A stretch of 64,000 bases of DNA from Streptomyces calvus. GTDB lineage: Bacteria; Actinomycetota; Actinomycetes; Streptomycetales; Streptomycetaceae. A program made the position numbers and the translations under genes. This document shows, piece after piece, positions 41,281-49,145 of the stretch (within the stretch, counting starts at the first letter, position 1; each line of letters begins with the position of its first letter). The stretch covers positions 1-64,000 of the forward strand of contig NZ_VCNP01000047.1 of the NCBI RefSeq assembly GCF_006782915.1. The letters are read 5' to 3'. The notes under the pieces were generated by a model. That model was not told the origin of the DNA. It saw nothing but the letters and a program-made list of their open reading frames with translations, and made no database searches.

Positions 41281-42786
41281 ATGGCGGACATCACACGCGA
41301 GATCGAGCGAAAGTACGAGTCCGACGACAGCGGACTGCCCGACCTGACCCACGTCCCCGGCGTCGCATCGGTCCTCGACAAGGGCGTCGCCCACCTGGAC
41401 GCCACCTACCACGACACCGCCGACGAACGCCTCGCCGCGGCCTCCGTCACCCTGCGCCGCCGCACCGGCGGATCCGACGCCGGCTGGCACCTGAAGTTCC
41501 CCGTCGCTCCCTCGGTGCGCGACGAGATCCGCGCCCCGCTCTCCGACACGCTGCCCGACGAGCTGGCCGCCCTCGTCCGCTCCCGCGTCCGCGACGGCGA
41601 ACTGCTGCCCCTCGTCCGGCTCCGCTCCGACCGTGAGGTGCGCCACCTGGTCGACGCCGACGGCCGACTGCTCGCCGAGGTCAGCGTCGACACCGTCCAC
41701 GCCGAACGCCTCACCGGCACCGGCGGCACCGCCCAGTGGACCGAGATCGAGGTCGAACTCGCCGACGGCGGCGACCCCGCCTTCCTCGACACGGTGGACA
41801 CCCGCCTGCGCAAGGCCGGCGTGCGCCCCTCCACGTCGTCCTCCAAGCTGGCCAGGGCCCTCGCCGAGACGGCCCCGCCCGGCCGCACCGCCCGCGCCCG
41901 CAAGGACCGCGCCCCCGTCACCGCCGGCGACCACGTCCTGGCGTACGTCCGCGAGCAGCGCGACGCCCTCGTCGCGCTCGACCCCGCCGTCCGCCAGGAC
42001 GCACCCGACTCCGTGCACCGCATGCGCGTCGCCACCCGCCGTCTGCGCAGCACCTTCCGCACCTTCGCCGGCGTCCTCGGCCGCGAGGCGACCGACCCGA
42101 TCGCCACCGACCTGAAGTGGCTGGCCGGCGAACTGGGCCTGGACCGCGACCAGGAAGTCCTCGCCGAACGCCTCCGGTCAGCCCTGGACGACCTGCCCGC
42201 CGCCCTCGTCCACGGCCCCGTCGCCGACCGGCTCGCCGCCTGGTCCGCGACCGCGCACCGCGGCGCCCGCAACCGGCTCACCGGCGTCCTCGACTCCCGC
42301 CGCTACCTCACCCTGCTCGACACCCTCGACGCCGTCCTCGCCGACCCGCCGCTGCGCGGGAAGGCCGGTCACGCGCCCGGCAAACCGCTCGCCAAGGCCG
42401 TACGCAAGGACTTCGGCACACTCTCCGGACTCGTCGGCCGGGCCCTGGACCTCCCGCCCGGCGAGGACCGCGACGTCGCCCTGCACGAGGCCCGCAAGAA
42501 GACCAAGCGCACCCGGTACGCGGCCGAGGCCGCCACCCCGGCGCTCGGCGCGCCCGCCAAGAAGCTGGTGAAGTCCATGAAGACGCTCCAGGGCCTGCTC
42601 GGCGACCACCAGGACAGCGTCATGGCCCGCCGCACCCTGCGCGAGCTGGCCGCCGTCGCCCACGCCGCCGGCGAGAGCACCTTCACCTACGGCGTCCTCC
42701 ACGCCCGCGAGGAACGCCGCGCCGAGCTCGCCGAGGCGGCCCTCCCCGAGGCCTGGAACTCGATCACCGAGAACACCGCCCTGTGA
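41281..42786 (+). CDS. CYTH and CHAD domain protein
   Basis: The product has 501 residues. The N-terminal CYTH domain starts with the signature REIERKYESDD (ExExK), then TYHDTADERLAAASVTLRRR and WHLKFP, and ends near residue 205. The CHAD domain (about 215-500) carries conserved His and basic helices: SVHRMRVATRRLRSTFRTF and LHEARKKTKRTRYAAEAA. CYTH domains act on triphosphates, and CHAD domains bind inorganic polyphosphate. A role in polyphosphate or triphosphate metabolism is likely, but the reaction is not known. It is transcribed alone. Confidence 0.92.
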   Translation: MADITREIERKYESDDSGLPDLTHVPGVASVLDKGVAHLDATYHDTADERLAAASVTLRRRTGGSDAGWHLKFPVAPSVRDEIRAPLSDTLPDELAALVRSRVRDGELLPLVRLRSDREVRHLVDADGRLLAEVSVDTVHAERLTGTGGTAQWTEIEVELADGGDPAFLDTVDTRLRKAGVRPSTSSSKLARALAETAPPGRTARARKDRAPVTAGDHVLAYVREQRDALVALDPAVRQDAPDSVHRMRVATRRLRSTFRTFAGVLGREATDPIATDLKWLAGELGLDRDQEVLAERLRSALDDLPAALVHGPVADRLAAWSATAHRGARNRLTGVLDSRRYLTLLDTLDAVLADPPLRGKAGHAPGKPLAKAVRKDFGTLSGLVGRALDLPPGEDRDVALHEARKKTKRTRYAAEAATPALGAPAKKLVKSMKTLQGLLGDHQDSVMARRTLRELAAVAHAAGESTFTYGVLHAREERRAELAEAALPEAWNSITENTAL

Positions 42787-42907
42787 CCGCCGGCCCGGCG
42801 GCCGTCGATCGGCGTACGGGGAACCCGCCCGGCCGCGTTAGTCTGGATGGTCACCCGCCCCCAGCCATCGGCCGGGGGGACCCCAGTCAGCACACGAAGG
42901 TCGCGAG

Positions 42908-44881
42908 ATGCCTGCCGAAGCCGCCGAGTCTGTGAAGTCTGTGTTTCCGCAGCTCGAAGCTCTGCTCCCGCATGTGCAGAAGCCGATCCAGTACGTCGGC
43001 GGAGAGCTCAACTCCACGGTCAAGCCGTGGGACAGCTGCGACGTCCGCTGGGCGCTCATGTACCCCGACGCCTACGAGGTCGGACTGCCCAACCAGGGCG
43101 TCATGATCCTCTACGAGGTGCTCAACGAGCAGGAGGGCGTTCTCGCCGAGCGCACCTACAGCGTCTGGCCGGACCTCGAGGCGCTGATGCGGGAGCACGG
43201 CGTCCCGCAGTTCACGGTCGACAGCCACCGCCCGGTGAAGGCCTTCGACGTGTTCGGCCTGAGCTTCTCCACCGAGCTGGGCTACACCAACATGCTCACC
43301 GCCCTGGACCTCGCCGGCATCCCGCTGGAGGCCAAGGACCGCGGCCTCGACGACCCGATCGTCATGGCCGGCGGCCACGCCGCCTTCAACCCCGAGCCGA
43401 TCGCCGACTTCATCGACTGCGCGGTCATCGGCGACGGCGAGCAGGCGGTCCTGGAGGTCACCCGGATCATCCGCGCCTGGAAGGAGGCCGGCCGTCCCGG
43501 CGGCCGCGAGGAACTCCTCCTGCGCCTGGCGAAGACCGGCGGCGTGTACGTCCCCGGCTTCTACGACGTCGAGTACCTCCCCGACGGCCGTATCGCCCGT
43601 GTCGTACCGAACCGCTCGGGCGTGCCGTGGCGCGTCTCCAAGCACACGGTGATGGACCTCGACGAGTGGCCCTACCCCAAGCAGCCCCTCGTCCCGCTCG
43701 CCGAGACCGTCCACGAGCGCATGTCGGTGGAGATCTTCCGCGGCTGCACCCGCGGCTGCCGCTTCTGCCAGGCAGGCATGATCACCCGCCCGGTGCGCGA
43801 GCGTTCGATCACCGGCATCGGCGAGATGGTCGACAAGGGCCTGAAGGCGACCGGCTTCGAGGAGGTCGGCCTGCTCTCCCTGTCCTCCGCCGACCACTCG
43901 GAGATCGGCGACATCGCCAAGGGCCTCGCCGACCGCTACGAGGACGACAAGATCGGCCTGTCCCTGCCCTCCACCCGCGTCGACGCCTTCAACATCGACC
44001 TGGCGAACGAGCTGACCCGCAACGGCCGCCGCTCGGGCCTGACCTTCGCCCCCGAGGGCGGCTCCGAGCGCATCCGCAAGGTCATCAACAAGATGGTCTC
44101 CGAGGACGACCTCATCCGGACCGTCGCCACCGCCTACGGCAACGGCTGGCGCCAGGTGAAGCTGTACTTCATGTGCGGCCTGCCCACCGAGACCGACGAC
44201 GACGTCCTGCAGATCGCCGACATGGCCACCCGTGTGATCGCCAAGGGCCGCGAGGTCTCCGGCTCCAACGACATCCGCTGCACGGTCTCCATCGGCGGCT
44301 TCGTCCCCAAGCCGCACACCCCGTTCCAGTGGGCCCCGCAGCTGTCGGCCGAGCAGACGGACGAGCGCCTCGCCAAGCTCCGCGACAAGATCCGCGGCGA
44401 CAAGAAGTACGGCCGTTCCATCGGCTTCCGCTACCACGACGGCAAGCCCGGCATCGTCGAGGGCCTGCTCTCCCGCGGCGACCGCCGCATCGGCGCGGTC
44501 ATCCGCGCGGTCTACGAGGACGGCGGCCGCTTCGACGGCTGGCGCGAGCACTTCTCCTACGACCGCTGGATGGACTGCGCCGACAAGGCCCTCGCGCAGT
44601 TCGGCGTCGACGTCGACTGGTACACCACCCGCGAGCGCACCTACGAGGAGGTCCTGCCCTGGGACCACCTCGACTCGGGCCTCGACAAGGACTGGCTGTG
44701 GGAGGACTGGCAGGACGCCCTCGACGAGACCGAGGTCGAGGACTGCCGCTGGACCCCGTGCTTCGACTGCGGGGTGTGCCCGCAGATGGACACGAGCATC
44801 CAGATCGGCCCCACCGGCAAGAAGCTGCTGCCGCTGACGGTCACCAACGCGGCACCGGCGCCGGGCGGGCACACGCACTGA
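42908..44881 (+). CDS. TIGR03960-type radical SAM protein with B12-binding-like domain
   Basis: The product has 657 residues, with GAAGG about eight bases upstream. The N-terminal ~240 residues (ALMYPDAYEVGLPNQGVMIL, then FDVFGLSFSTELGYTNML and MAGGHAAFNPEP) have the cobalamin-binding-like fold of the family. The radical-SAM cluster ligands are Cys280, Cys284 and Cys287 in GCTRGCRFCQAG. The C-terminal region has WTPCFDCGVCPQMD, a second Cys group (C-x2-C-x2-C) that could bind another cluster. The substrate is unknown. The family usually sits beside, or is fused to, the TIGR03936 protein found here at 48108, but four other reading frames lie between them. Confidence 0.92.
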   Translation: MPAEAAESVKSVFPQLEALLPHVQKPIQYVGGELNSTVKPWDSCDVRWALMYPDAYEVGLPNQGVMILYEVLNEQEGVLAERTYSVWPDLEALMREHGVPQFTVDSHRPVKAFDVFGLSFSTELGYTNMLTALDLAGIPLEAKDRGLDDPIVMAGGHAAFNPEPIADFIDCAVIGDGEQAVLEVTRIIRAWKEAGRPGGREELLLRLAKTGGVYVPGFYDVEYLPDGRIARVVPNRSGVPWRVSKHTVMDLDEWPYPKQPLVPLAETVHERMSVEIFRGCTRGCRFCQAGMITRPVRERSITGIGEMVDKGLKATGFEEVGLLSLSSADHSEIGDIAKGLADRYEDDKIGLSLPSTRVDAFNIDLANELTRNGRRSGLTFAPEGGSERIRKVINKMVSEDDLIRTVATAYGNGWRQVKLYFMCGLPTETDDDVLQIADMATRVIAKGREVSGSNDIRCTVSIGGFVPKPHTPFQWAPQLSAEQTDERLAKLRDKIRGDKKYGRSIGFRYHDGKPGIVEGLLSRGDRRIGAVIRAVYEDGGRFDGWREHFSYDRWMDCADKALAQFGVDVDWYTTRERTYEEVLPWDHLDSGLDKDWLWEDWQDALDETEVEDCRWTPCFDCGVCPQMDTSIQIGPTGKKLLPLTVTNAAPAPGGHTH

Positions 44882-44897
44882 CGCGCGGGCCACGCTG

Positions 44898-44931
44898 CAG
44901 CCGCCGGGCGACATCGGTCGCCCGGCGGCTG
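44898..44931. terminator. Bidirectional terminator after the radical SAM gene
   Basis: Fifteen-base arms CAGCCGCCGGGCGAC and GTCGCCCGGCGGCTG surround an ATCG tetraloop between convergent genes. Confidence 0.85.
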
Positions 44932-44969
44932 CCGTGCGTGACGGCCGGGTGCGGGGCCCGGAGCCGGGT

Positions 44970-45770
44970 TCAGCGGAGCAGCGCGCCGCGCAGGGTGATG
45001 CCGTACCGCGTGCGCAGCCGTCGCAGTTCCCACAGCGCCAGGGCCGTGACGGACAGCGGACCTCCCAGGGTGAGGACCATCCGCACCGCGAACGGCACGG
45101 TGTCGTACGCGCCCCGGAACACGTCGAAGAGGGCGACCTCCCACACGAGCAGCGTCGCGAGCAGCGGCGGAACGGTCTCGTGGAGGTCCGCCGTCCGGAA
45201 GACGTGCACGAGTGACTGGACGATGCCGTAGAGCGCGAAGGGCGCCAGCCACAGCAGGAAGGCGCCGATGGCGAACAGCAGCAGCACCCGACCCGCCGAC
45301 GCGGTCCAGTCGGTGTTCTCGTCCACGTAGCCCAGGCCCACGACCAGTCTCGGTGCGGCGAGCGTGACGAACAGGGCGAGCAGCGCTCCGGCGGGTTTGC
45401 CCGCGCGGCGCAGAAACAGGCGCCGGTTGGGCGGGCGGGCCGCCGCGATGAAGACGGTCACGGCGACCGGGAAGGTGATCGCCAGCGCGATGAGGCTGGT
45501 GCGGATCTGGTCGAAGCGGTCGTCCCGTACGGCGTCGGCGTCCGGCGCCAGCCCGTAGGACAACAGCATCCATGTGACGGCGGCCAGGCCGACGACCGTG
45601 CGGAAGATCTGCGCGCGTCTGACCACCGGATCGTCCACGCGGTCCGGCCGGGACGGCGTGAACACCGCCCGCGCCACGGCGATCGGATTCAACAGCCTTC
45701 CGAACGTCAGCCGGCGCACCGCCGGCCGCCCCCCGCCGTACGGATTCCACGGCGTCCCGCCCCCGCTCAT
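44970..45770 (-). CDS. Hypothetical multi-pass membrane protein
   Basis: ATG at 45770 gives 266 residues. A Gly/Arg-rich cytoplasmic head (MSGGGTPWNPYGGGRPAVRR) is followed by about six hydrophobic segments, including IFRTVVGLAAVTWMLLSYGL, LIALAITFPVAVTVFIAAA, AGALLALFVTLAAPRLVVGL and VLLLFAIGAFLLWLAPFALYGIV. No catalytic motif or known domain is recognised. It lies in the stretch that separates the TIGR03960 and TIGR03936 genes. Confidence 0.75.
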   Translation of the reverse strand: MSGGGTPWNPYGGGRPAVRRLTFGRLLNPIAVARAVFTPSRPDRVDDPVVRRAQIFRTVVGLAAVTWMLLSYGLAPDADAVRDDRFDQIRTSLIALAITFPVAVTVFIAAARPPNRRLFLRRAGKPAGALLALFVTLAAPRLVVGLGYVDENTDWTASAGRVLLLFAIGAFLLWLAPFALYGIVQSLVHVFRTADLHETVPPLLATLLVWEVALFDVFRGAYDTVPFAVRMVLTLGGPLSVTALALWELRRLRTRYGITLRGALLR

Positions 45771-45882
45771 CCCCGCCCCCTCCCTGTCGCCGTACCCGAA
45801 GTCATCGAGGAGACTACGCAGCTCGCGGTGGGTTGAACCGCCTCGTTCCGCTGCAGTTCCGTCCCGGTCGCGGGTCCACGGC

Positions 45883-45913
45883 GAAGCGGCCCCACCGACG
45901 GTGGGGCCGCTTC
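45883..45913 (-). terminator. Terminator of the DUF2637 gene
   Basis: Fourteen-base arms GAAGCGGCCCCACC and GGTGGGGCCGCTTC surround a 3-nt loop, 14 bp after the stop on the minus strand. Confidence 0.8.
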
Positions 45914-45926
45914 CGGGGTTCGGGTC

Positions 45927-46712
45927 TCAGGGGAGGTCGCGCCGGTACGGGCGTACGCGGTGGCGGGGCGGGGCCGTGCGGCGGGGTGGGCGGGTCAGGG
46001 TGATCTGGCGGACGAGCTGCTGGAAGCAGGCCAGGGCGGCGACTCCGGGGAGGGCCGCGGCGGCCGTGTCGGTGACGGTCCGGGGGGCCTGGGCCACGCA
46101 GAGCATGACCGCGACGGACGAGAAGAGCAGGACGACGAACCAGGAGTGCAGGGCGCGTCGTTGGTGCAGGGCCGCGCGGAGGATGGACAGCGAGCCGGCC
46201 AGCCAGGGGCCGTAGACCAGGACGGGCCACCAGGCGGAGGAACTGCCGCTGCTGTGGGCCGTGGTGACCAGGAGCAGCGGTTCGTAGGTGACCACGCCGC
46301 TGAAGACGCTCACCATCGACACGGTGACCGCGGCCAGGGCGGCGATGACGTAGCTGGCGATGCGCAGGGCGTCGGGGCGTTTGCGCGGGTTGTGTTTCCG
46401 GTGGCCTCGCGGGGTCGCGCGCAGCGGTGGCAGTTCCGCGGTGATCTCCTGCAGGTTGCCCATGGGGCTGCCGGCCGGGGGCGCGGTGACGGAGGACTCC
46501 TCGCGCGGGTTCGGGACGGTTCTGCCGTACTCGTCGCTGCGGGCCTCCTGGAGGAGGTAGGCGAGTTCCTCGGCGGGGTCCCAGGGCGGGACGGCCGGTT
46601 CCATGGGGTCCGTGTAGACGGCTCCGGCCCGGTGCCGGCCGGTGCCTGCGCCGTCGAACGGGGCCGAGCCGTCGGCGCCGTACCGGAGTGGGTCGTAGCG
46701 TTCATCATTCAT
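45927..46712 (-). CDS. DUF2637-type membrane protein
   Basis: ATG at 46712 gives 261 residues. The first ~115 residues are hydrophilic. The membrane part begins RIASYVIAALAAVTVSMVSV and continues with VYGPWLAGSLSILRAALHQR, HSWFVVLLFSSVAVMLCVAQ and AALPGVAALACFQQLVRQIT, the four-helix pattern of DUF2637. Related proteins occur in actinomycete chromosomes and on conjugative plasmids (SpdB-like). The role here is unknown. It is divergent from the repeat membrane gene. Confidence 0.8.
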   Translation of the reverse strand: MNDERYDPLRYGADGSAPFDGAGTGRHRAGAVYTDPMEPAVPPWDPAEELAYLLQEARSDEYGRTVPNPREESSVTAPPAGSPMGNLQEITAELPPLRATPRGHRKHNPRKRPDALRIASYVIAALAAVTVSMVSVFSGVVTYEPLLLVTTAHSSGSSSAWWPVLVYGPWLAGSLSILRAALHQRRALHSWFVVLLFSSVAVMLCVAQAPRTVTDTAAAALPGVAALACFQQLVRQITLTRPPRRTAPPRHRVRPYRRDLP

Positions 46713-46983
46713 GTCAGGAGTGATTCATCGGGTCGGCGTACGGATCACCCAAGTGCGGTGGTCTGATGGGCAGTTGGAGCGTCCCTGACCTGCGTCCCTT
46801 CGTCATATAGCGACTAACGGCGGGTGTTTCACTTGGATGCGTGGCAAATGAGTGAACGGCCGTGGAGAAAAGCGCTTCATAGAAATTCTCGGAATTCGGT
46901 TCTTTATATCGGTGTTCAGCATATGAAGGGTGCGGTCCGTGGGCCGGGGATCCGGAGGGGGCCGTTCGCGCGTCCTGGTCGGT

Positions 46984-47307
46984 ATGGAACTGGAGAAGTC
47001 GCCGGCGCCGGCGCGTGAGGGCTGTCTCGTCGTGGCGGTCCGCATCCCGGTGCGGATCGTGGTGCTCGTGCTGGTCGTGCCCGTGCGGATGGTGTGGGAC
47101 GCGCTCGTCGTCACGGGACGGTTTCTGAACCACACGGTCCTCCGGCCGCTGGGGCGGGCGCTGCTGTGGGTGGGCCGGGCGGTGTTCGTGTGGCCGTTCG
47201 TGGGGCTGTGGCGGTATGTGCTCGTCCCGCTCGGCAAGGCGCTGCTCTGGCTCGGGAACGTGCTGCTGGTCCTTCCCGCCCTCGCCTTCTACCGATATGT
47301 ACTGTGA
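46984..47307 (+). CDS. N-terminal half of a frame-split membrane repeat protein
   Basis: ATG at 46984 (MELEKSPAPAREGCLV) gives 107 residues; GTG at 46930 is an alternative, and neither has a good ribosome site. The sequence is a series of hydrophobic helices separated by a repeated V-L-x-P-L-G motif: TVLRPLGRALLWVG, YVLVPLGKALLWLG, then FYRYVL and stop. The expected continuation TPLGHAL is read in another frame immediately after. The stop TGA (47305-47307) shares GTGA with the GTG that opens the second half. This is either a genuine pair of coupled genes or one gene broken by a 2-nt insertion or 1-nt loss. Confidence 0.7.
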   Translation: MELEKSPAPAREGCLVVAVRIPVRIVVLVLVVPVRMVWDALVVTGRFLNHTVLRPLGRALLWVGRAVFVWPFVGLWRYVLVPLGKALLWLGNVLLVLPALAFYRYVL

Positions 47308-48059
47308 CCCCCCTTGGTCATGCGCTCGGCTGGCTGTACGCGCGTGTGCTGACCCCGGTCGGACACCTGCTCGCCGCGATCGGCGCCGCGCTGTGGACGG
47401 GACTGGTGTGGCTGGGGCGGTACCTGGTCGTCCTGCCCTCGGCCTGGCTGTACCGGTGGGTGCTCACGCCGCTGGGGCACGCCCTCGTGCGGTGCGGCCG
47501 AGCGCTGCTGTGGTGCGGCAAGGGGCTGGTGTGGCTGGTGAACACGATCGTCACCGGGATCGGCATGGTCCTGTACTGGACCGTGCGGATCCTGCTGGTG
47601 CTGCCCGCGCTCACGGTGTGGCGCCGGGTCCTGGTGCCCGTCGGGCGGGTGCTCGCCGTCGTCGCCCGGGAGGTCGGGGCCGCCCTCGGGCACGCCTGGC
47701 GGGTCGCCGGGCACGTCTCGCTCGCGGTCGGGCGGTTCCTGGCGGCGGTGTTCCGGTGGGTCTTCGTGGAGCCGGTGCGGTGGGTGTACCGGAGTGTGCT
47801 CACGCCCGTGGGTCACGCGGTGCGCGCCGCCGTGCTGCGGCCGGCCGCCGCGGCCGCGCGTGCGGTGGGGCGGGCCGGCCGGCAGGCCCTGGCCGCCGCC
47901 CGCGCCTCGGTCCGGCAGGCCCGCGCCGACATCCGCCGGACACTGTTCGGCGAACCGGCCGGAACACCGAAGGAACCGCAGCTCACGCACCGGCGGGAAC
48001 CTACCGGCGGAGAGACACGTACTCTTGGTAGCAGTACGACCGCTCTCACGAAGGACTGA
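47304..48059 (+). CDS. C-terminal half of the frame-split membrane repeat protein
   Basis: GTG at 47304 overlaps the previous stop by GTGA and gives 251 residues (MTPLGHALGWLYARVLTPVG). Repeats continue: RVLTPVGH, WVLTPLGH, RVLVPVGR and SVLTPVGH, spaced by hydrophobic helices such as GLVWLGRYLVVLPSAWLYR. With the first half there are seven V-L-x-P-(L/V)-G motifs in about 300 residues. The last ~75 residues are basic and hydrophilic (AGRQALAAARASVRQARADI) and probably cytoplasmic. The function is unknown. The TIGR03936 gene starts within 50 bp and may be co-transcribed. Confidence 0.75.
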   Translation: MTPLGHALGWLYARVLTPVGHLLAAIGAALWTGLVWLGRYLVVLPSAWLYRWVLTPLGHALVRCGRALLWCGKGLVWLVNTIVTGIGMVLYWTVRILLVLPALTVWRRVLVPVGRVLAVVAREVGAALGHAWRVAGHVSLAVGRFLAAVFRWVFVEPVRWVYRSVLTPVGHAVRAAVLRPAAAAARAVGRAGRQALAAARASVRQARADIRRTLFGEPAGTPKEPQLTHRREPTGGETRTLGSSTTALTKD

Positions 48060-48107
48060 ACGACACTGGGCAAGCGACAGCCCGAAGGCCCGCCGCCCGC
48101 ACCCGCG

Positions 48108-48884
48108 GTGCAGCGCATCCGACTGCGCTACACCAAGCGCGGCCGCCTCCGGTTCACCAGCCACCGTGACTTCCAGCGCGCCTTCGAGCGTGCGTTGCGC
48201 CGTGCCGAGGTGCCGATGGCGTACTCGGCGGGGTTCACGCCGCACCCGAAGGTGTCGTACGCCAATGCCGCACCCACCGGCACGGGCAGTGAGGCGGAGT
48301 ACCTGGAGATCGCGCTCACCGAGCCGCGTGATCCGGAGCAGCTGCGTGTGCTCCTCGACGAGTCGCTGCCCGCCGGGCTCGACATCGTCGAGGCGGTCGA
48401 GGCCCGGACCTCCGGACTCGCCGACCGGCTGACGGCCTCCGTGTGGGAGCTGCGGCTGGACGGCGTGGACCCGGCCGACGCGCGCCGCGCGGTCGAGGCG
48501 TTCAACGGCGCCGAGACCGTCGAGGTGCAGCGCCTGACCAAGAACGGCGTCCGTACCTTCGACGCCCGGTCCGCGGTCGCGAGCCTGGAGAGCGGTGAAA
48601 CACACAGTTCCCCGGCTGATAGGCCGACCGACCAGCCCTGTGCGATACTGCGGCTGGTTGTTCGGCACGTGACGCCTGCCGTACGACCCGACGACGTCCT
48701 GTCCGGTCTCCGCGCCGTGGCCGACCTGGCGCCGCCGGTCCCCGCAGCGGTGACCAGGCTGGCGCAGGGGCTGTTCGATGAAGAGACCGGCACGGTGACC
48801 GACCCGCTCGCGCCCGACCGCGAGGCAGCAGCGACCGAGCCGCAACCGGCCGGCGCCACTGCCACCGCGACGGCGCCGGCGTAA
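48108..48884 (+). CDS. TIGR03936 family, radical-SAM-linked protein (DUF2344)
   Basis: GTG at 48108 gives 258 residues (MQRIRLRYTKRGRLRFTSHR). In-frame sequence continues upstream to a CTG at 48066 (GKRQPEGPPPAPA), with GAAGGA about 11 bases before it, so translation might begin there at a non-standard start. Family motifs are FTSHRDFQRAFERALRRAEV and PMAYSAGFTPHPKVSYANA. Function is unknown; the family partners with TIGR03960 radical-SAM proteins, sometimes as a fusion. The C-terminal 30 residues are an Ala/Thr/Pro tail. RNase E/G follows. Confidence 0.9.
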   Translation: MQRIRLRYTKRGRLRFTSHRDFQRAFERALRRAEVPMAYSAGFTPHPKVSYANAAPTGTGSEAEYLEIALTEPRDPEQLRVLLDESLPAGLDIVEAVEARTSGLADRLTASVWELRLDGVDPADARRAVEAFNGAETVEVQRLTKNGVRTFDARSAVASLESGETHSSPADRPTDQPCAILRLVVRHVTPAVRPDDVLSGLRAVADLAPPVPAAVTRLAQGLFDEETGTVTDPLAPDREAAATEPQPAGATATATAPA

Positions 48885-48981
48885 GGAAGGTCCCGCGTAG
48901 GGACGGACGTCGTAAGCGCCGCCCTCGAACTCGGGAGCCACCTGGGTCGGGCAGCGCACCGACCAGAAGACTTTCGCCAGG

Positions 48982-49002
48982 CCGTACGCATTCGGCGTAC
49001 GG
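48982..49002 (+). promoter_or_regulatory. Hairpin in the RNase E/G leader
   Basis: CCGTACGC and GCGTACGG form an 8-bp stem with an ATTCG loop, about 145 bp before the RNase gene. RNase E mRNAs are often autoregulated through leader structures in other bacteria, but nothing here proves that. Confidence 0.35.
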
Positions 49003-49145
49003 AACCGGCGAGACAGGACACAGAGAGCTCCCGTGCGGCGCCCGCGCCCCGGACGGCGGCACACGCGCATCGCGCGAGCCGCGGACGTCACCGGCAACGC
49101 CGGACCGGGTGCGGCGCCCGGGAGCCTGACGGGAGAAACGCCCGC

